From contig JAXHVB010000109.1 in the NCBI GenBank assembly GCA_034189125.1, positions 1 to 60,924 on the forward strand: DNA of 60,924 nt. The letters run 5' to 3'. Position 1 is the first letter of the stretch. Each line of letters starts with the position of its first letter. Under the pieces are notes generated by a model. It was not told the DNA's origin. It saw nothing but the letters and a program-made list of their open reading frames with translations, and made no database searches. The DNA is from UBA5862 sp002408105 (GTDB lineage Bacteria > Pseudomonadota > Gammaproteobacteria > Pseudomonadales > UBA5862). Below, one piece after another: positions 29,641-38,121 of the stretch. The position numbers were made by a program, and so were the translations under genes.

Positions 29641-31364
29641 TGCCGCCCCCTGGTCGCCCACAGCGAAGCCCGCTCTCCTGAAGGGGGTGGGGCCGCGTCC
29701 GCTGGAACCCCCAACAGCCGCATGGTGCCTCCGGCGATCCGGGCGAACAGCGGTGCGGCGACGGCACCGCCCGAATAGCGTTCTCCCTGCGGTTGGTCCA
29801 CCACGACCGCAATGACCACCTCGGGGCTCGAAGCCGGCAAAAAACCCGCGAACACGGCCCGGTACTGGCTGTTTTGGTAGCCACCTTCGCCGCTGATGTG
29901 GGCCGTTCCTGTCTTGCCGGCCACGCGGTAGCCTGGCACCTGCGCCCCGGTTGCTGTGCCATGCGCCACCACGGTTTCGAGCATCTGCGCCACGGCATTG
30001 GCCACCTCAGGGGCCAGGACCTGCTCACGAATGATCGGCGCATCGGCCACCACCCGAGGCACCGCAAGCTGCCCTTCACTCGCCAACACGTTGTATGCAA
30101 GCGCCAGTTGCAGCGGCGTCACTGATACGCCGTAGCCAAAGGCCATGGTGGCCCGCGCGATCGGATCCTCTGTGCCTTCCGGCGGCAGGAAGCCACCCGC
30201 CTCGCCCGGCATGCCGCTGCCAACCGGGCGACCGAATCCAACCCGCTGGAGCACACTGCGCACTTCGCCGGGCTCCAGGGACAGGGCCACGCGGACCACG
30301 CCCACGTTGCTGGACTTGGCCAAAATGCCAGCCAAATCAAGTTGCTGGTAGTTGCGGTAGTCACGAAACGTCTTTGCACCAACCCGGATCAAACCCGGGG
30401 CAGTGTCCACTTTGGAATCGGGACGGTATGCGCCTGACTCAAGCGCCGCTGCAATGCTGAAGGGTTTCAGCGTCGACCCCGGTTCAATGAGGTCAGTAAC
30501 GGCGCGGTTTCTCACATTCTGGGGCTGCATAGTCTCGCGGTTGTTGGGATTGAAGGCCGGCTGATTGACCAGAGCCAGCACGTCGGCCGTTCCCGCCTTC
30601 AGCACCACGGCGGAGCCACCGCGTGCACCGGTGGCCCGCACCACCGCCTTGAGTTCACGGTACGCCATCGACTGAACACGTGCGTCCAGGGTCAGCCGCA
30701 AGTCTCCGCCAGGCGATGCCGCTGCCTGGTGCAGCTCGCGAATGGTCTCGCCGGTGCGGCTTCGCAGCACCCATTTTTTCCCGGGTACGCCCTGCAAATG
30801 GCCATCGTAGGCCAGCTCTAGACCTTCGAGGCCCTGATCGTCGATGTTGGTAAAGCCGAGCAGGTGGCCGGTCACTTCACCGTCCGGATAAAAGCGCCGG
30901 TACTCCGTGGTCTCGTACAGCCCATCCAGCCGCAGCGCCTGTACAGCGGACGCCTGCTCCGGGGTCAGGTGGCGCCCGAGGTACACAAACTCCTTGCCTG
31001 CGTCGGCGGCCCGGGCGACCCGCTGCGCAAGCCGGTCCGCGGAGACGCCCAGCGAAGCCCCCAATGTGGCCCAATCGGCACTCGCTTGCGCTAAAGTTGG
31101 CGGATGCGCCCAGACCGATACCATGGGCACCGACACCGCCAGCGGAGCACCGTGGCGGTCGGAGATGATTCCTCGATGGGCTGCGATTGTCTGCGTACGC
31201 AGGGCCCGGGCGTCGCCGTGACGCTGATAGAAGTCACGGTTGACCACTTGCAGATCAACCAATCGAACCGCCACCGCGCCGGCAGCTGCGGCGAACACCG
31301 TGAGCGCGACGGCCAGGCGCCAGACTGGCACCGGCCGAGCCGGCTGTGCGCGGCGGGCACTCAC
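29637..31364 (-). CDS. ftsI: Septal peptidoglycan transpeptidase (PBP3)
   Basis: 575 residues from a GTG at 31364 overlapping the ftsL stop (GTGA); a TTG at 31376 is the only longer option. One N-terminal membrane segment (about 15-38) is followed by the pedestal domain and a transpeptidase domain. Active-site motifs are PGSTLKPF, KSSNVG and KTGTA. FtsI cross-links septal peptidoglycan together with FtsW. Confidence 0.97.
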   Translation of the reverse strand: MSARRAQPARPVPVWRLAVALTVFAAAAGAVAVRLVDLQVVNRDFYQRHGDARALRTQTIAAHRGIISDRHGAPLAVSVPMVSVWAHPPTLAQASADWATLGASLGVSADRLAQRVARAADAGKEFVYLGRHLTPEQASAVQALRLDGLYETTEYRRFYPDGEVTGHLLGFTNIDDQGLEGLELAYDGHLQGVPGKKWVLRSRTGETIRELHQAAASPGGDLRLTLDARVQSMAYRELKAVVRATGARGGSAVVLKAGTADVLALVNQPAFNPNNRETMQPQNVRNRAVTDLIEPGSTLKPFSIAAALESGAYRPDSKVDTAPGLIRVGAKTFRDYRNYQQLDLAGILAKSSNVGVVRVALSLEPGEVRSVLQRVGFGRPVGSGMPGEAGGFLPPEGTEDPIARATMAFGYGVSVTPLQLALAYNVLASEGQLAVPRVVADAPIIREQVLAPEVANAVAQMLETVVAHGTATGAQVPGYRVAGKTGTAHISGEGGYQNSQYRAVFAGFLPASSPEVVIAVVVDQPQGERYSGGAVAAPLFARIAGGTMRLLGVPADAAPPPSGERASLWATRGRQ

Positions 31365-31642
31365 TGCACCACCCAATGCACATCAGCAGGCACCGGGCTG
31401 CGCAGGTGCAACTGTTCGTTCGCGATGCGCTTGACCCGGTCTGGCGTGCTCAACATGCCTTCTTCCAACAGCAGTTTTCGCCAATTCGTCTGAAGGGCGT
31501 CGCGGTCACGCTCCAACGTCCGCAACTCTGCATACGCGCGGCGGTTTGCGTCCGCGCTGAGCACCCGACCGACGGCCGTTGACAAAGCCAGCGAAACCAG
31601 CACAGCCAGCAGTGTCAATTGGGTGGACAACCGCACCAGCAT
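31361..31642 (-). CDS. ftsL: Divisome protein FtsL
   Basis: 93 residues: a very short N-terminus, one membrane segment (LTLLAVLVSLALSTAVG), then a predicted coiled coil (ELRTLERDRDALQTNW) ending in the family-like WRKLLLEEG and RVKRIANEQL. FtsL forms the FtsQLB complex with FtsB. Sequence conservation is low in this family, so position between rsmH and ftsI is part of the evidence. Confidence 0.93.
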   Translation of the reverse strand: MLVRLSTQLTLLAVLVSLALSTAVGRVLSADANRRAYAELRTLERDRDALQTNWRKLLLEEGMLSTPDRVKRIANEQLHLRSPVPADVHWVVQ

Positions 31643-31670
31643 GCTCCCTGTTCGGTCCGAAGAATCTGGC

Positions 31671-32588
31671 TCATCGTTTCGCCGCTACCCGCATGACCGC
31701 CGAGCGCGCGCGCGGATTGGCCTCTACCTCTGCGGCGCTTGGCCTGCTTGCACGCTGCACGACCTGCAGCGTCGGCTCTGGAGCACCCGGCGGAGGCGGT
31801 AGACCGCGCGGCCCGCGAGCAGGTTCGGAGTGGGCCCGCATGAATTGCTTGACCAGACGGTCCTCCAATGAATGGAAGCTGATCACCACCAGGTGGCCGC
31901 CGGGAGCAAGCAGTGCTTCGGCCTGCTCCAGCCCCAGACGCAGTTGGCCGAGTTCGTCGTTGATGTGCATGCGAATGGCTTGAAACGTTTGCGTGGCGGG
32001 ATGGCGTTTGCGTGGCCAACGCGGGTGCGCTCGGCTTACCTGTTCGGCCAGCTGCGCCGTGGTGTTCAGTGGCCTCTCGGCACGCGCAGCGATCAGGGCC
32101 CGAGCAATGCGCCTCGAGTGCCGTTCTTCGCCATACTCCCACAGCACACGCGCCAACTCGGCTTCGTCGACCTCGGCGAGCCACTGTGCAGCGCTGACGC
32201 CCGTCGTTGGATCCATGCGCATGTCCAACGGACCATCGTGCTGAAAGCTGAAGCCCCGCTCTGGGCAATCCAGATGGGGAGACGACACCCCCAAATCGAA
32301 CAACACCCCTGACAGCCGGCCGACACCCCAGTGGGCCTGCACATGGCTCGCGAGGTCGCCGAACGCGCCATGCACCAGATGAAACCGGGAATCGCCGACC
32401 AGCGGCGCAGCGACTGCCTCGGGATCTCGGTCGATGGCAAGCAGCCGCCCATCGGGGCTCAAACGCGCCAAAATGGCCGCACTGTGGCCGCCGCGTCCGT
32501 AGGTCGCATCGACGTAACGCCCAGACAGATCCTGGCAGCAGGCGTCTACGGCCTCCTGAAGCAGCACGGTTTGATGAACACGGACCAA
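31671..32588 (-). CDS. rsmH: 16S rRNA m4C1402 methyltransferase
   Basis: 305 residues, formerly MraW. The opening HQTVLLQEAVD, the SAM-binding region DATYGRGGHS, DLGVSSPHLD and the late ISFHSLEDR are characteristic. It methylates N4 of C1402 in 16S rRNA. Twenty bases follow mraZ, and ftsL starts 28 nt downstream. Confidence 0.97.
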   Translation of the reverse strand: MVRVHQTVLLQEAVDACCQDLSGRYVDATYGRGGHSAAILARLSPDGRLLAIDRDPEAVAAPLVGDSRFHLVHGAFGDLASHVQAHWGVGRLSGVLFDLGVSSPHLDCPERGFSFQHDGPLDMRMDPTTGVSAAQWLAEVDEAELARVLWEYGEERHSRRIARALIAARAERPLNTTAQLAEQVSRAHPRWPRKRHPATQTFQAIRMHINDELGQLRLGLEQAEALLAPGGHLVVISFHSLEDRLVKQFMRAHSEPARGPRGLPPPPGAPEPTLQVVQRASRPSAAEVEANPRARSAVMRVAAKR

Positions 32589-32608
32589 AACGCAAACCCG
32601 GATCGCCC

Positions 32609-33067
32609 TTAATAAGTGAATGCCTGCAAGGCTTCGGACATGCCCTCGTCAGAGGCACGTTCCTCTTCAATCCAGCGGGTACACTGGGCCTCCCACACGC
32701 TGTCAGACCACAGCTCGAACCAGCGGCCCTGTCCCAATAGGGTCACCCCTTTCTCGATCTTTGCGTAGTCACGCAGAATCGGCGCGACCGAGACGCGGCC
32801 ATTGCCATCCATCTTCTGGTCGGAGGCATGGCCCAACAGCAAGCGCTGCAGACGGCGGTTGCCGGGCTGCAGCGGAGGCAAATTCAATAGTTTTTCTTGC
32901 AGTTTCTCCCAATCCGGGAGCGGAAACATCTGTAGGCAAGGCTGATGCGGGTCAATGGTCAGAACCACATTGCCTTCGCACAAACCACGAACGATATCGC
33001 GGTAGCGGGACGGAATGCCGATGCGCCCCTTGTCGTCCAGGCTGATGTTGGTAATTCCGCGAAACAC
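32609..33067 (-). CDS. mraZ: Transcriptional regulator of the dcw cluster
   Basis: 152 residues from the second of two tandem GTGs (33067), which gives the family opening MFRGITNISLDDKGR. Two AbrB-like SpoVT halves are visible: DDKGRIGIPSRYR and, later, DGNGRVSVAPILRDY. MraZ binds repeats upstream of its own gene and represses the cluster. Matching repeats lie 25-87 nt upstream of the start. Confidence 0.96.
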   Translation of the reverse strand: MFRGITNISLDDKGRIGIPSRYRDIVRGLCEGNVVLTIDPHQPCLQMFPLPDWEKLQEKLLNLPPLQPGNRRLQRLLLGHASDQKMDGNGRVSVAPILRDYAKIEKGVTLLGQGRWFELWSDSVWEAQCTRWIEEERASDEGMSEALQAFTY

Positions 33068-33091
33068 CACTCGCCCCTGCGCAACGGCGCG

Positions 33092-33154
33092 CCCCCGACC
33101 CTTTTAGACCACTTTAGACCATATCTCACCACCAAGCGACCCTATGAAACCCCA
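33092..33154 (-). promoter_or_regulatory. Two triplets of 10-bp repeats upstream of mraZ (candidate MraZ operator)
   Basis: Read on the minus strand, a first triplet is TGGGGTTTCA (33154-33145), TAGGGTCGCT and TGGTGGTGAG (to 33125). After three bases comes a second: TGGTCTAAAG (33121-33112), TGGTCTAAAA and GGGTCGGGGG (to 33092). All units are spaced 10 bp and begin with a G-rich core. MraZ is known to bind TGGG-type direct repeats at 10-bp spacing next to mraZ, so both phase and place fit. A weak promoter (TTGCTA, 17 bp, TTTCAT) overlaps the distal set. Confidence 0.65.
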
Positions 33155-33322
33155 AAATTCCCCCTGTAGCAACACCAGGGTCTGGCGCACGGGGACACCG
33201 CGCTGCTCAACGGGTCTGGGCAGCAAGTTTTCAGGCGGCTGAGGTTGCGGGAAGTCTGTGCGATCAGAGGAATGCACTGCACCTGGAAGGGGCAGGTCCG
33301 GTGCACACTCAGAATGGGGAAG

Positions 33323-33678
33323 GCGGAGTCGGCCGATAAGCCGGGTTCTGTCGAGGACAATCATTCATCTGGGACGCCGATCACTCCGCGCCTCAAGCGA
33401 CCTACCCGGATCCCGCGCGGGCCACGCGAATGGATCCCTATTTGGTCTTGCTCCGGGTGGGGTTTGCCGTGCCAAAGGTGTTGCCACCTTTGCGGTGCGC
33501 TCTTACCGCACCATTTCACCCTTACCGGCAGCGAACCACCGGCGGTATCTTTTCTGTTGCACTTTCCGTAGGCTCGCGCCCCCCAGGCGTTACCTGGCAC
33601 CCTGCCCTATGGAGCCCGGACTTTCCTCCCCATACGCCGCCAGCAGCGTCGATGGAGCGATTGCCTGGCCGACTCCGC
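33323..33678 (-). ncRNA. rnpB: RNase P RNA (bacterial type A)
   Basis: About 356 nt on the minus strand. The ends pair as P1: GCGGAGTCGGCC at the 5' end (33678-33667) and GGCCGACTCCGC at the 3' end (33334-33323). In between are the universal blocks GAGGAAAGTCCGGGCTCC and AGGGCAGGGTGCCAGGTAAC, then GTAAGGGTGAAA, GAGCAAGACCAAATAGGG and the closing ACAGAACCCGGCTTATCG. This is the ribozyme that matures tRNA 5' ends. The rsmI-rnpB-mraZ order matches Pseudomonas. Mature ends may differ by a few bases. Confidence 0.98.
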
Positions 33679-33684
33679 GGCTGC

Positions 33685-33713
33685 ACCTTACTGGCGCTGG
33701 AGACCAAGCTCAA
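33685..33713 (-). promoter_or_regulatory. Candidate sigma-70 promoter of rnpB
   Basis: Minus strand TTGAGC, 17-bp spacer, TAAGGT, ending 6 nt before the P1 helix of rnpB, so the predicted start coincides with the mature 5' end region. It overlaps the last few bases before the rsmI stop. The -10 is weak. Confidence 0.5.
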
Positions 33714-33717
33714 GAGG

Positions 33718-34620
33718 TCAGTGGTTCCACTCAGCGGATTCCACCGCACACGGGCCCTGTTCCAACCCCCACTGGTACAACCGTTTGCGGTCGACCCCGG
33801 TCAGCCGATGCGCCAGCCGGGCCGCCCGTGCGAGCGGCAACTCCTGCATGCACGCTTGCAGCACCCGGAGCGCTTCGACATCGTCCGCTGCCTGGCCACC
33901 GCTTGGGGCGCCATCGACCACGAGCACGATTTCACCTTTGGCAAGGTCGTCGCCTACCGCATAGGCCTGCGCCAGTTCACCAAGCGGCGCCTGCCACACC
34001 CGTTCGTGGCGCTTGGTGAGCTCGCGCGAGACGGTGGCACTGCGGTCAGCGCCAAAGGCCTCGGCCATGGCGGTGAGGGAGGCAGCCAGCCGGTGAGGAG
34101 CTTCAAAAAAAATCAGGGTGCGCGGCTCCCTCGCCAGGCGCTGCAGGCGGGCCGCGCGGGCCGCCGGTTTGGCAGGCAGAAACCCTTCGAAACAGAACTG
34201 ATCGGTGGGCTGGCCACTCACCGACAGCGCGCCGATCAGCGCGCTGGGGCCCGGCACTGGCACCACCGCGATCCCCAACGCATGGGCTTCGCGGACCAGT
34301 CGATAGCCCGGATCGGCAATCAAGGGGGTGCCCGCGTCACTGACCAGCGCGATCGCCGCTCCGGCGAGCACCCGCTCCAACAAGGCGGTCCGCACCGCCG
34401 GTACGCTGTGGTCGTTGTACACCGTGACCGACGCACGAATCCCCAAGTGGCTTAGTAGCTTGCGGGTATGTCTGCTATCCTCTGCGGCGATTTGTGAGGC
34501 CGCTCGCAGCACCCCAACAGCTCGAGGGCTGATGTCTCCAAGGTTTCCGATCGGCGTCGCAACGACATAGAGTCCAGGCGCCAGCACCGGCGCCGCACCC
34601 ACCCCAATCGACTCACTCAT
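33718..34620 (-). CDS. rsmI: 16S rRNA 2'-O-methyltransferase of C1402
   Basis: 300 residues from the ATG at 34620; the open frame upstream is only the antisense of lpoA. The YVVATPIGNLGDISPRA opening, DTRHT-like EDSRHTRKLL, SDAGTPLIADPG and FFEAPHR are RsmI signatures of the tetrapyrrole-methylase fold. With RsmH, also encoded here, it makes m4Cm1402. Its ATG and the lpoA ATG on the other strand share the four bases CATG. Confidence 0.97.
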   Translation of the reverse strand: MSESIGVGAAPVLAPGLYVVATPIGNLGDISPRAVGVLRAASQIAAEDSRHTRKLLSHLGIRASVTVYNDHSVPAVRTALLERVLAGAAIALVSDAGTPLIADPGYRLVREAHALGIAVVPVPGPSALIGALSVSGQPTDQFCFEGFLPAKPAARAARLQRLAREPRTLIFFEAPHRLAASLTAMAEAFGADRSATVSRELTKRHERVWQAPLGELAQAYAVGDDLAKGEIVLVVDGAPSGGQAADDVEALRVLQACMQELPLARAARLAHRLTGVDRKRLYQWGLEQGPCAVESAEWNH

Positions 34621-36487
34621 GCCGTACCCTGCCGCCGTTGATTGTTTCCGCCGCCACCAGCGCCGCCTTCGGTGGCTGGGGCTTCTGTTGGTGCTTGCTG
34701 CCGGCCTGACCCTACAGGGCTGCGCGCCGCCGGAAAAGCCGGGACCTCCCCCGCCATCCGACCCGCTTCCCGGAGGCCCCATGCCGACCGCCCGGGAGCT
34801 GCTGGATGCCGCCGACCGCGCGCCTTCCCCCGAACGGGAACGGCTGCGCTTGGCCGCCGCCGCTGAATGGCTTGCCGCTGGCGAATTGCACAAAGCCCAA
34901 TCCGCGCTGGAGCCGTTGCAACTCGACACCACGCCCAAAGGGCTCCGGCCCCTGCGCGCCCTTTTGGGCGCCGAATTGGCTCTGGCACAGCAGGCGCCTG
35001 GACTGGCGGCGCAGTGGCTGGAGGATCCACGTGCAGGCTTTGACGGGATCGACGACCTGCCCCTCGAAATCCGCCTGCTGCAGGTGACCGCCAGACTCCA
35101 GGCCGCACAGCGGCTCCACTTGGCCGCAGCACAGACCCTCGCGCTCCTGGACCCACTGCTCAGCACAGCTGAACAGCAGCCGAATCGAATCAGGCTTTGG
35201 GGGCAGATCACCCGGGCATCGGCCACCGAGCTACACCAGGCGCGACCGCGCGCCACGGGTGACTGGCGGGGCTGGGTTGAACTGGCGCTGGTCGCGATCG
35301 ACCCGCCTTACCAATGGCCACAGCATTTGGCAGCGGTGCAAGGCTGGCAAGAACGTTGGCCGAGCCATCCTGGAAACGACCCCTGGCCTTCCGAACTCGC
35401 AGCCATTTTACAGCAACTCGACAGGCCGGCGCGGCGCGTCGCCCTGCTGCTGCCGCTCTCCGGCCCACTGGAGCGCGTCGGCCAGGCCGTGTTGGCCGGC
35501 TTCCTGACCGGATACTATGAGGCGTTGGAGGACAGCCCTACGCTGGTTGAGCGGATCACCGTCATCGACACCAACACCCTGGATTGGCGGCACCTGCCAG
35601 CCGGAGCATTCCAAGAGCACGACCTGCTTGTCGGCCCACTGGAGAAGACCCACCTCAGCGCCCTGGCCGCAGTGCCCCCCGACTCGCCGATCCTGGGGCT
35701 GAACTACCTGCCTGAAACCCAGCGTGCACCGGCCAATATGGTGCAATTCGGTTTGGCGGTCGAAGACAGTGTCGACGTCAGCGCCGAGCTGATGGCCCGT
35801 GACGGGCACCGCAACATCGTGGCGGTGGCACCCAGTTCCGCCTGGGGGGACCGCGTCATCGCACGGCTGGAGCAAAGCTGTCAGGCCCATGGCTGCGACT
35901 TGATTGCCACCAATTTCTACACCGCCGAGCCCTCCTATAGCGACGCCGTTGCCCGGGTGCTGGGTGTCACCGCAAGCCGTGAGCGTGGGCGCGCACTCGG
36001 CCGCGTGCTCGGCGTGGGGGTCGAGGCACAGCCCCGGAGGCGGCAGGACCTGGACGCAGTATTTATCGCCGCCGATGCCGAACAAGGCCGACTCCTTGTG
36101 CCCCTATTGAAGTTTCATTTTGCCGGAGACCTCCCGGTCTATGGCCTGCCCAGCCTGTACGAAGGGCACCCCGACCCCGACAAAGACCGGGACCTCAACG
36201 GGGTGCGGCTCAATGATCTGCCCTGGATGGTGAACAACCACCCAGGGGCACTCGAATTGGCCAGCACATGGCCCGAGCTCTATCGCCAACAGCCGCGGTT
36301 GCTTCTGTTCGGCCGCGACGCCTGGGCCCTGCTGGGTCGACTCGAAGCCTTGAGCGTGGAAACGGCGAGCTTCCCGGGTGCAACAGGGCGGCTGCGCATA
36401 CAGCAACAGCGGGTGGTGCGCACCCCAACACCTGCCCGTTTTCGCAGCGGCCGGCTGGTGCCCGACGGCAGGCCCACCTCGCCATGA
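34619..36487 (+). CDS. lpoA: Outer-membrane lipoprotein activator of PBP1A
   Basis: 622 residues. A basic start is followed by a signal segment and the lipobox LTLQGC, putting the lipidated Cys at residue 35; a proline-rich linker follows. Residues about 55-260 are a helical TPR-like domain, and the remainder is a periplasmic-binding-protein-like domain starting near RRVALLLPLSGPLERVG. LpoA reaches through the periplasm to stimulate PBP1A. The ATG at 34619 overlaps the divergent rsmI start, so its promoter must lie inside rsmI. The stop overlaps the yraN start (ATGA). Confidence 0.92.
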   Translation: MPYPAAVDCFRRHQRRLRWLGLLLVLAAGLTLQGCAPPEKPGPPPPSDPLPGGPMPTARELLDAADRAPSPERERLRLAAAAEWLAAGELHKAQSALEPLQLDTTPKGLRPLRALLGAELALAQQAPGLAAQWLEDPRAGFDGIDDLPLEIRLLQVTARLQAAQRLHLAAAQTLALLDPLLSTAEQQPNRIRLWGQITRASATELHQARPRATGDWRGWVELALVAIDPPYQWPQHLAAVQGWQERWPSHPGNDPWPSELAAILQQLDRPARRVALLLPLSGPLERVGQAVLAGFLTGYYEALEDSPTLVERITVIDTNTLDWRHLPAGAFQEHDLLVGPLEKTHLSALAAVPPDSPILGLNYLPETQRAPANMVQFGLAVEDSVDVSAELMARDGHRNIVAVAPSSAWGDRVIARLEQSCQAHGCDLIATNFYTAEPSYSDAVARVLGVTASRERGRALGRVLGVGVEAQPRRRQDLDAVFIAADAEQGRLLVPLLKFHFAGDLPVYGLPSLYEGHPDPDKDRDLNGVRLNDLPWMVNNHPGALELASTWPELYRQQPRLLLFGRDAWALLGRLEALSVETASFPGATGRLRIQQQRVVRTPTPARFRSGRLVPDGRPTSP

Positions 36488-36891
36488 GCCGGCGCACCCT
36501 GTTCACCTGGGACCGGTCGACTGGCGCCCGCGCCGAGCAGGCCGCCGCCCGCTACCTGATCGACAAAGGCTTGGGCGTGGTCAAGCGCAATCACCGGTGC
36601 CGCCACGGTGAAATCGATTTGATCTGCCTGGATTCCGGCTGCCTTGTGTTCGTCGAAGTCCGCTATCGCACCAACGCCGCGCATGGCGACGCCGCTGAGA
36701 CGGTGAACCGGCCCAAGCAACGTCGGCTGATCGCGGCAGCCCAACATTTTTTGAGCACCGAATGGCGCACGCCCGCCGCGGACACCCCCTGCCGCTTCGA
36801 CATCATTGCAGTGCGCCCTGACCCCGAACGGGCCGGACATGCCAAATTGCGTTGGTTGCGCAACGCCTTCGAGGCAGCGGATTCACGCTAA
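36484..36891 (+). CDS. yraN: UPF0102 family endonuclease-like protein
   Basis: 135 residues. GARAEQAAARYL, the HGEIDLIC motif and VFVEVRYR show the restriction-endonuclease-like fold of the UPF0102/YraN family, with the acidic and Glu-x-Lys/Arg positions kept. The biological role is unknown. It sits between lpoA and gmhA as in other gammaproteobacteria. Start ATG overlaps the lpoA stop. Confidence 0.94.
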   Translation: MSRRTLFTWDRSTGARAEQAAARYLIDKGLGVVKRNHRCRHGEIDLICLDSGCLVFVEVRYRTNAAHGDAAETVNRPKQRRLIAAAQHFLSTEWRTPAADTPCRFDIIAVRPDPERAGHAKLRWLRNAFEAADSR

Positions 36892-36902
36892 CGGAACCCC
36901 CT

Positions 36903-37502
36903 ATGGACTTTCTTCACCGAACCTTGGCGCAATTTGACGAGAGCATCGCCACCAAGCGGGCCAGTCAACAGGTGCTTGGACCCCGAGTCGTGGCCGCTGC
37001 CGAGGCCATGGCGGCCTGTCTGCTGGACGGCGGCAAGATCTTGGCCTGTGGCAATGGAGGCTCTGCAGGGGACGCACAGCACTTTTCGAGTGAGATGCTG
37101 AACCGGTTCGAGCGGGAACGCCCAGGTTTGCCCGCGATCGCACTGTCCACTGACACCTCGACGCTGACGTCGATCGCCAACGACTACAGCTACAACGAAG
37201 TGTTTTCCAAACAGGTGCGGGCCCTGGGGCAGCCGCAAGACCTGTTGCTGGCCATCAGTACGAGCGGCAACTCAACCAATGTGCTCCAAGCTGTGGGGGC
37301 GGCGCACGACCGTGGGATGACGGTGGTCGCCCTGACAGGCCGCGGTGGGGGACAAGTCTCCCACCTCCTTGCAACTGGCGACATCGAAATCTGTGTGCCC
37401 CACGAGCGCACGGCCCGGATTCAGGAAGTGCATTTGCTGGTCATCCACTGCCTGTGTGACTTGGTGGATTGCAGCCTGTTTGGCACTCCCGAAGCTGACT
37501 AG
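36903..37502 (+). CDS. gmhA: SIS-domain protein, phosphoheptose isomerase / DiaA type
   Basis: 199 residues, one SIS domain. CGNGGSAGDAQHFSSEM, LSTDTSTLTSIAND and STSGNSTNVL are near-identical to the Pseudomonas protein annotated as GmhA. GmhA converts sedoheptulose 7-phosphate to heptose 7-phosphate for LPS core; the paralogue DiaA stimulates DnaA. Location after yraN is that of both names in different species, so function is not settled by sequence alone. Confidence 0.9.
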   Translation: MDFLHRTLAQFDESIATKRASQQVLGPRVVAAAEAMAACLLDGGKILACGNGGSAGDAQHFSSEMLNRFERERPGLPAIALSTDTSTLTSIANDYSYNEVFSKQVRALGQPQDLLLAISTSGNSTNVLQAVGAAHDRGMTVVALTGRGGGQVSHLLATGDIEICVPHERTARIQEVHLLVIHCLCDLVDCSLFGTPEAD

Positions 37503-37677
37503 CCAAACTGCGATGACCAAGCCGACGACCAGCGTTGCACCGCTGACCCAGTCGAACCGCCGAGGGTGGGCAGGTGCCGGCGCGTCCACCGAAACAAATC
37601 CTGGATCACTCGCCCACGAATGGAGGCGCACAGGGAGGCCGCAAACTGCCGGGGCAAGAACGCTCTGACTGAGCGGG

Positions 37678-38061
37678 CTATTTAACCACGCGGAGTTTGG
37701 GGCCACCCGGCACCGAACCTGGCGGATCGGGCTCGGGTTCTTCACGCTCAGGGTGGTCGAACATGAGCCCCTGGCTGTTTTCGCGGGCATAAATGGCGAT
37801 CACCGCATGCACGGGCACGCTGAGAAGCTCTGGGACGCCGCCGAATCGCGCGCTGAAACGCACCCGGTCATCGCCAAGCTCGAGGTCACTCACTGCCTGA
37901 GGCGCGATGTTGAGCACGATTTTTCCATCCTTCACGTGCTCGGAAGGGACCCGCACACCCGAGTGGTCTGCATCCACCAGAAGATACGGGGTGCAACCAT
38001 TGTCGAGGATCCATTGGTAAAGGGCGCGCAATAGATACGGCTCGCGGGGAGACATGGACAT
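37678..38061 (-). CDS. sspB: ClpXP adaptor / stringent starvation protein B
   Basis: 127 residues from the ATG at 38061 (a second ATG lies six bases on). RALYQWILDNGCTPYLLVD opens the conserved dimeric domain, followed by VLNIAP and an IYARENSQGL stretch. The tail is acidic and Pro-rich and ends in GPKLRVVK, the type of C-terminal peptide that docks on ClpX. SspB delivers ssrA-tagged proteins to ClpXP. It follows sspA by 60 nt. The 175 nt downstream, to the convergent gmhA end, hold no clear element. Confidence 0.95.
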   Translation of the reverse strand: MSMSPREPYLLRALYQWILDNGCTPYLLVDADHSGVRVPSEHVKDGKIVLNIAPQAVSDLELGDDRVRFSARFGGVPELLSVPVHAVIAIYARENSQGLMFDHPEREEPEPDPPGSVPGGPKLRVVK

Positions 38062-38121
38062 GGTGGGAGATACAGCCACAGGGCAAAATCCGGTCAGGCG
38101 CGATCGCGCCCAACCCGGACG

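Noticed and set aside
33430..34455. 341-codon frame across rnpB and rsmI
   Set aside because: It lies on the opposite strand of a clear RNase P RNA and of rsmI.
37272..37790. Open frame with a membrane-like stretch between gmhA and sspB on the minus strand
   Set aside because: Most of it is antisense to gmhA or overlaps sspB in another frame; no ribosome site and no supporting context.
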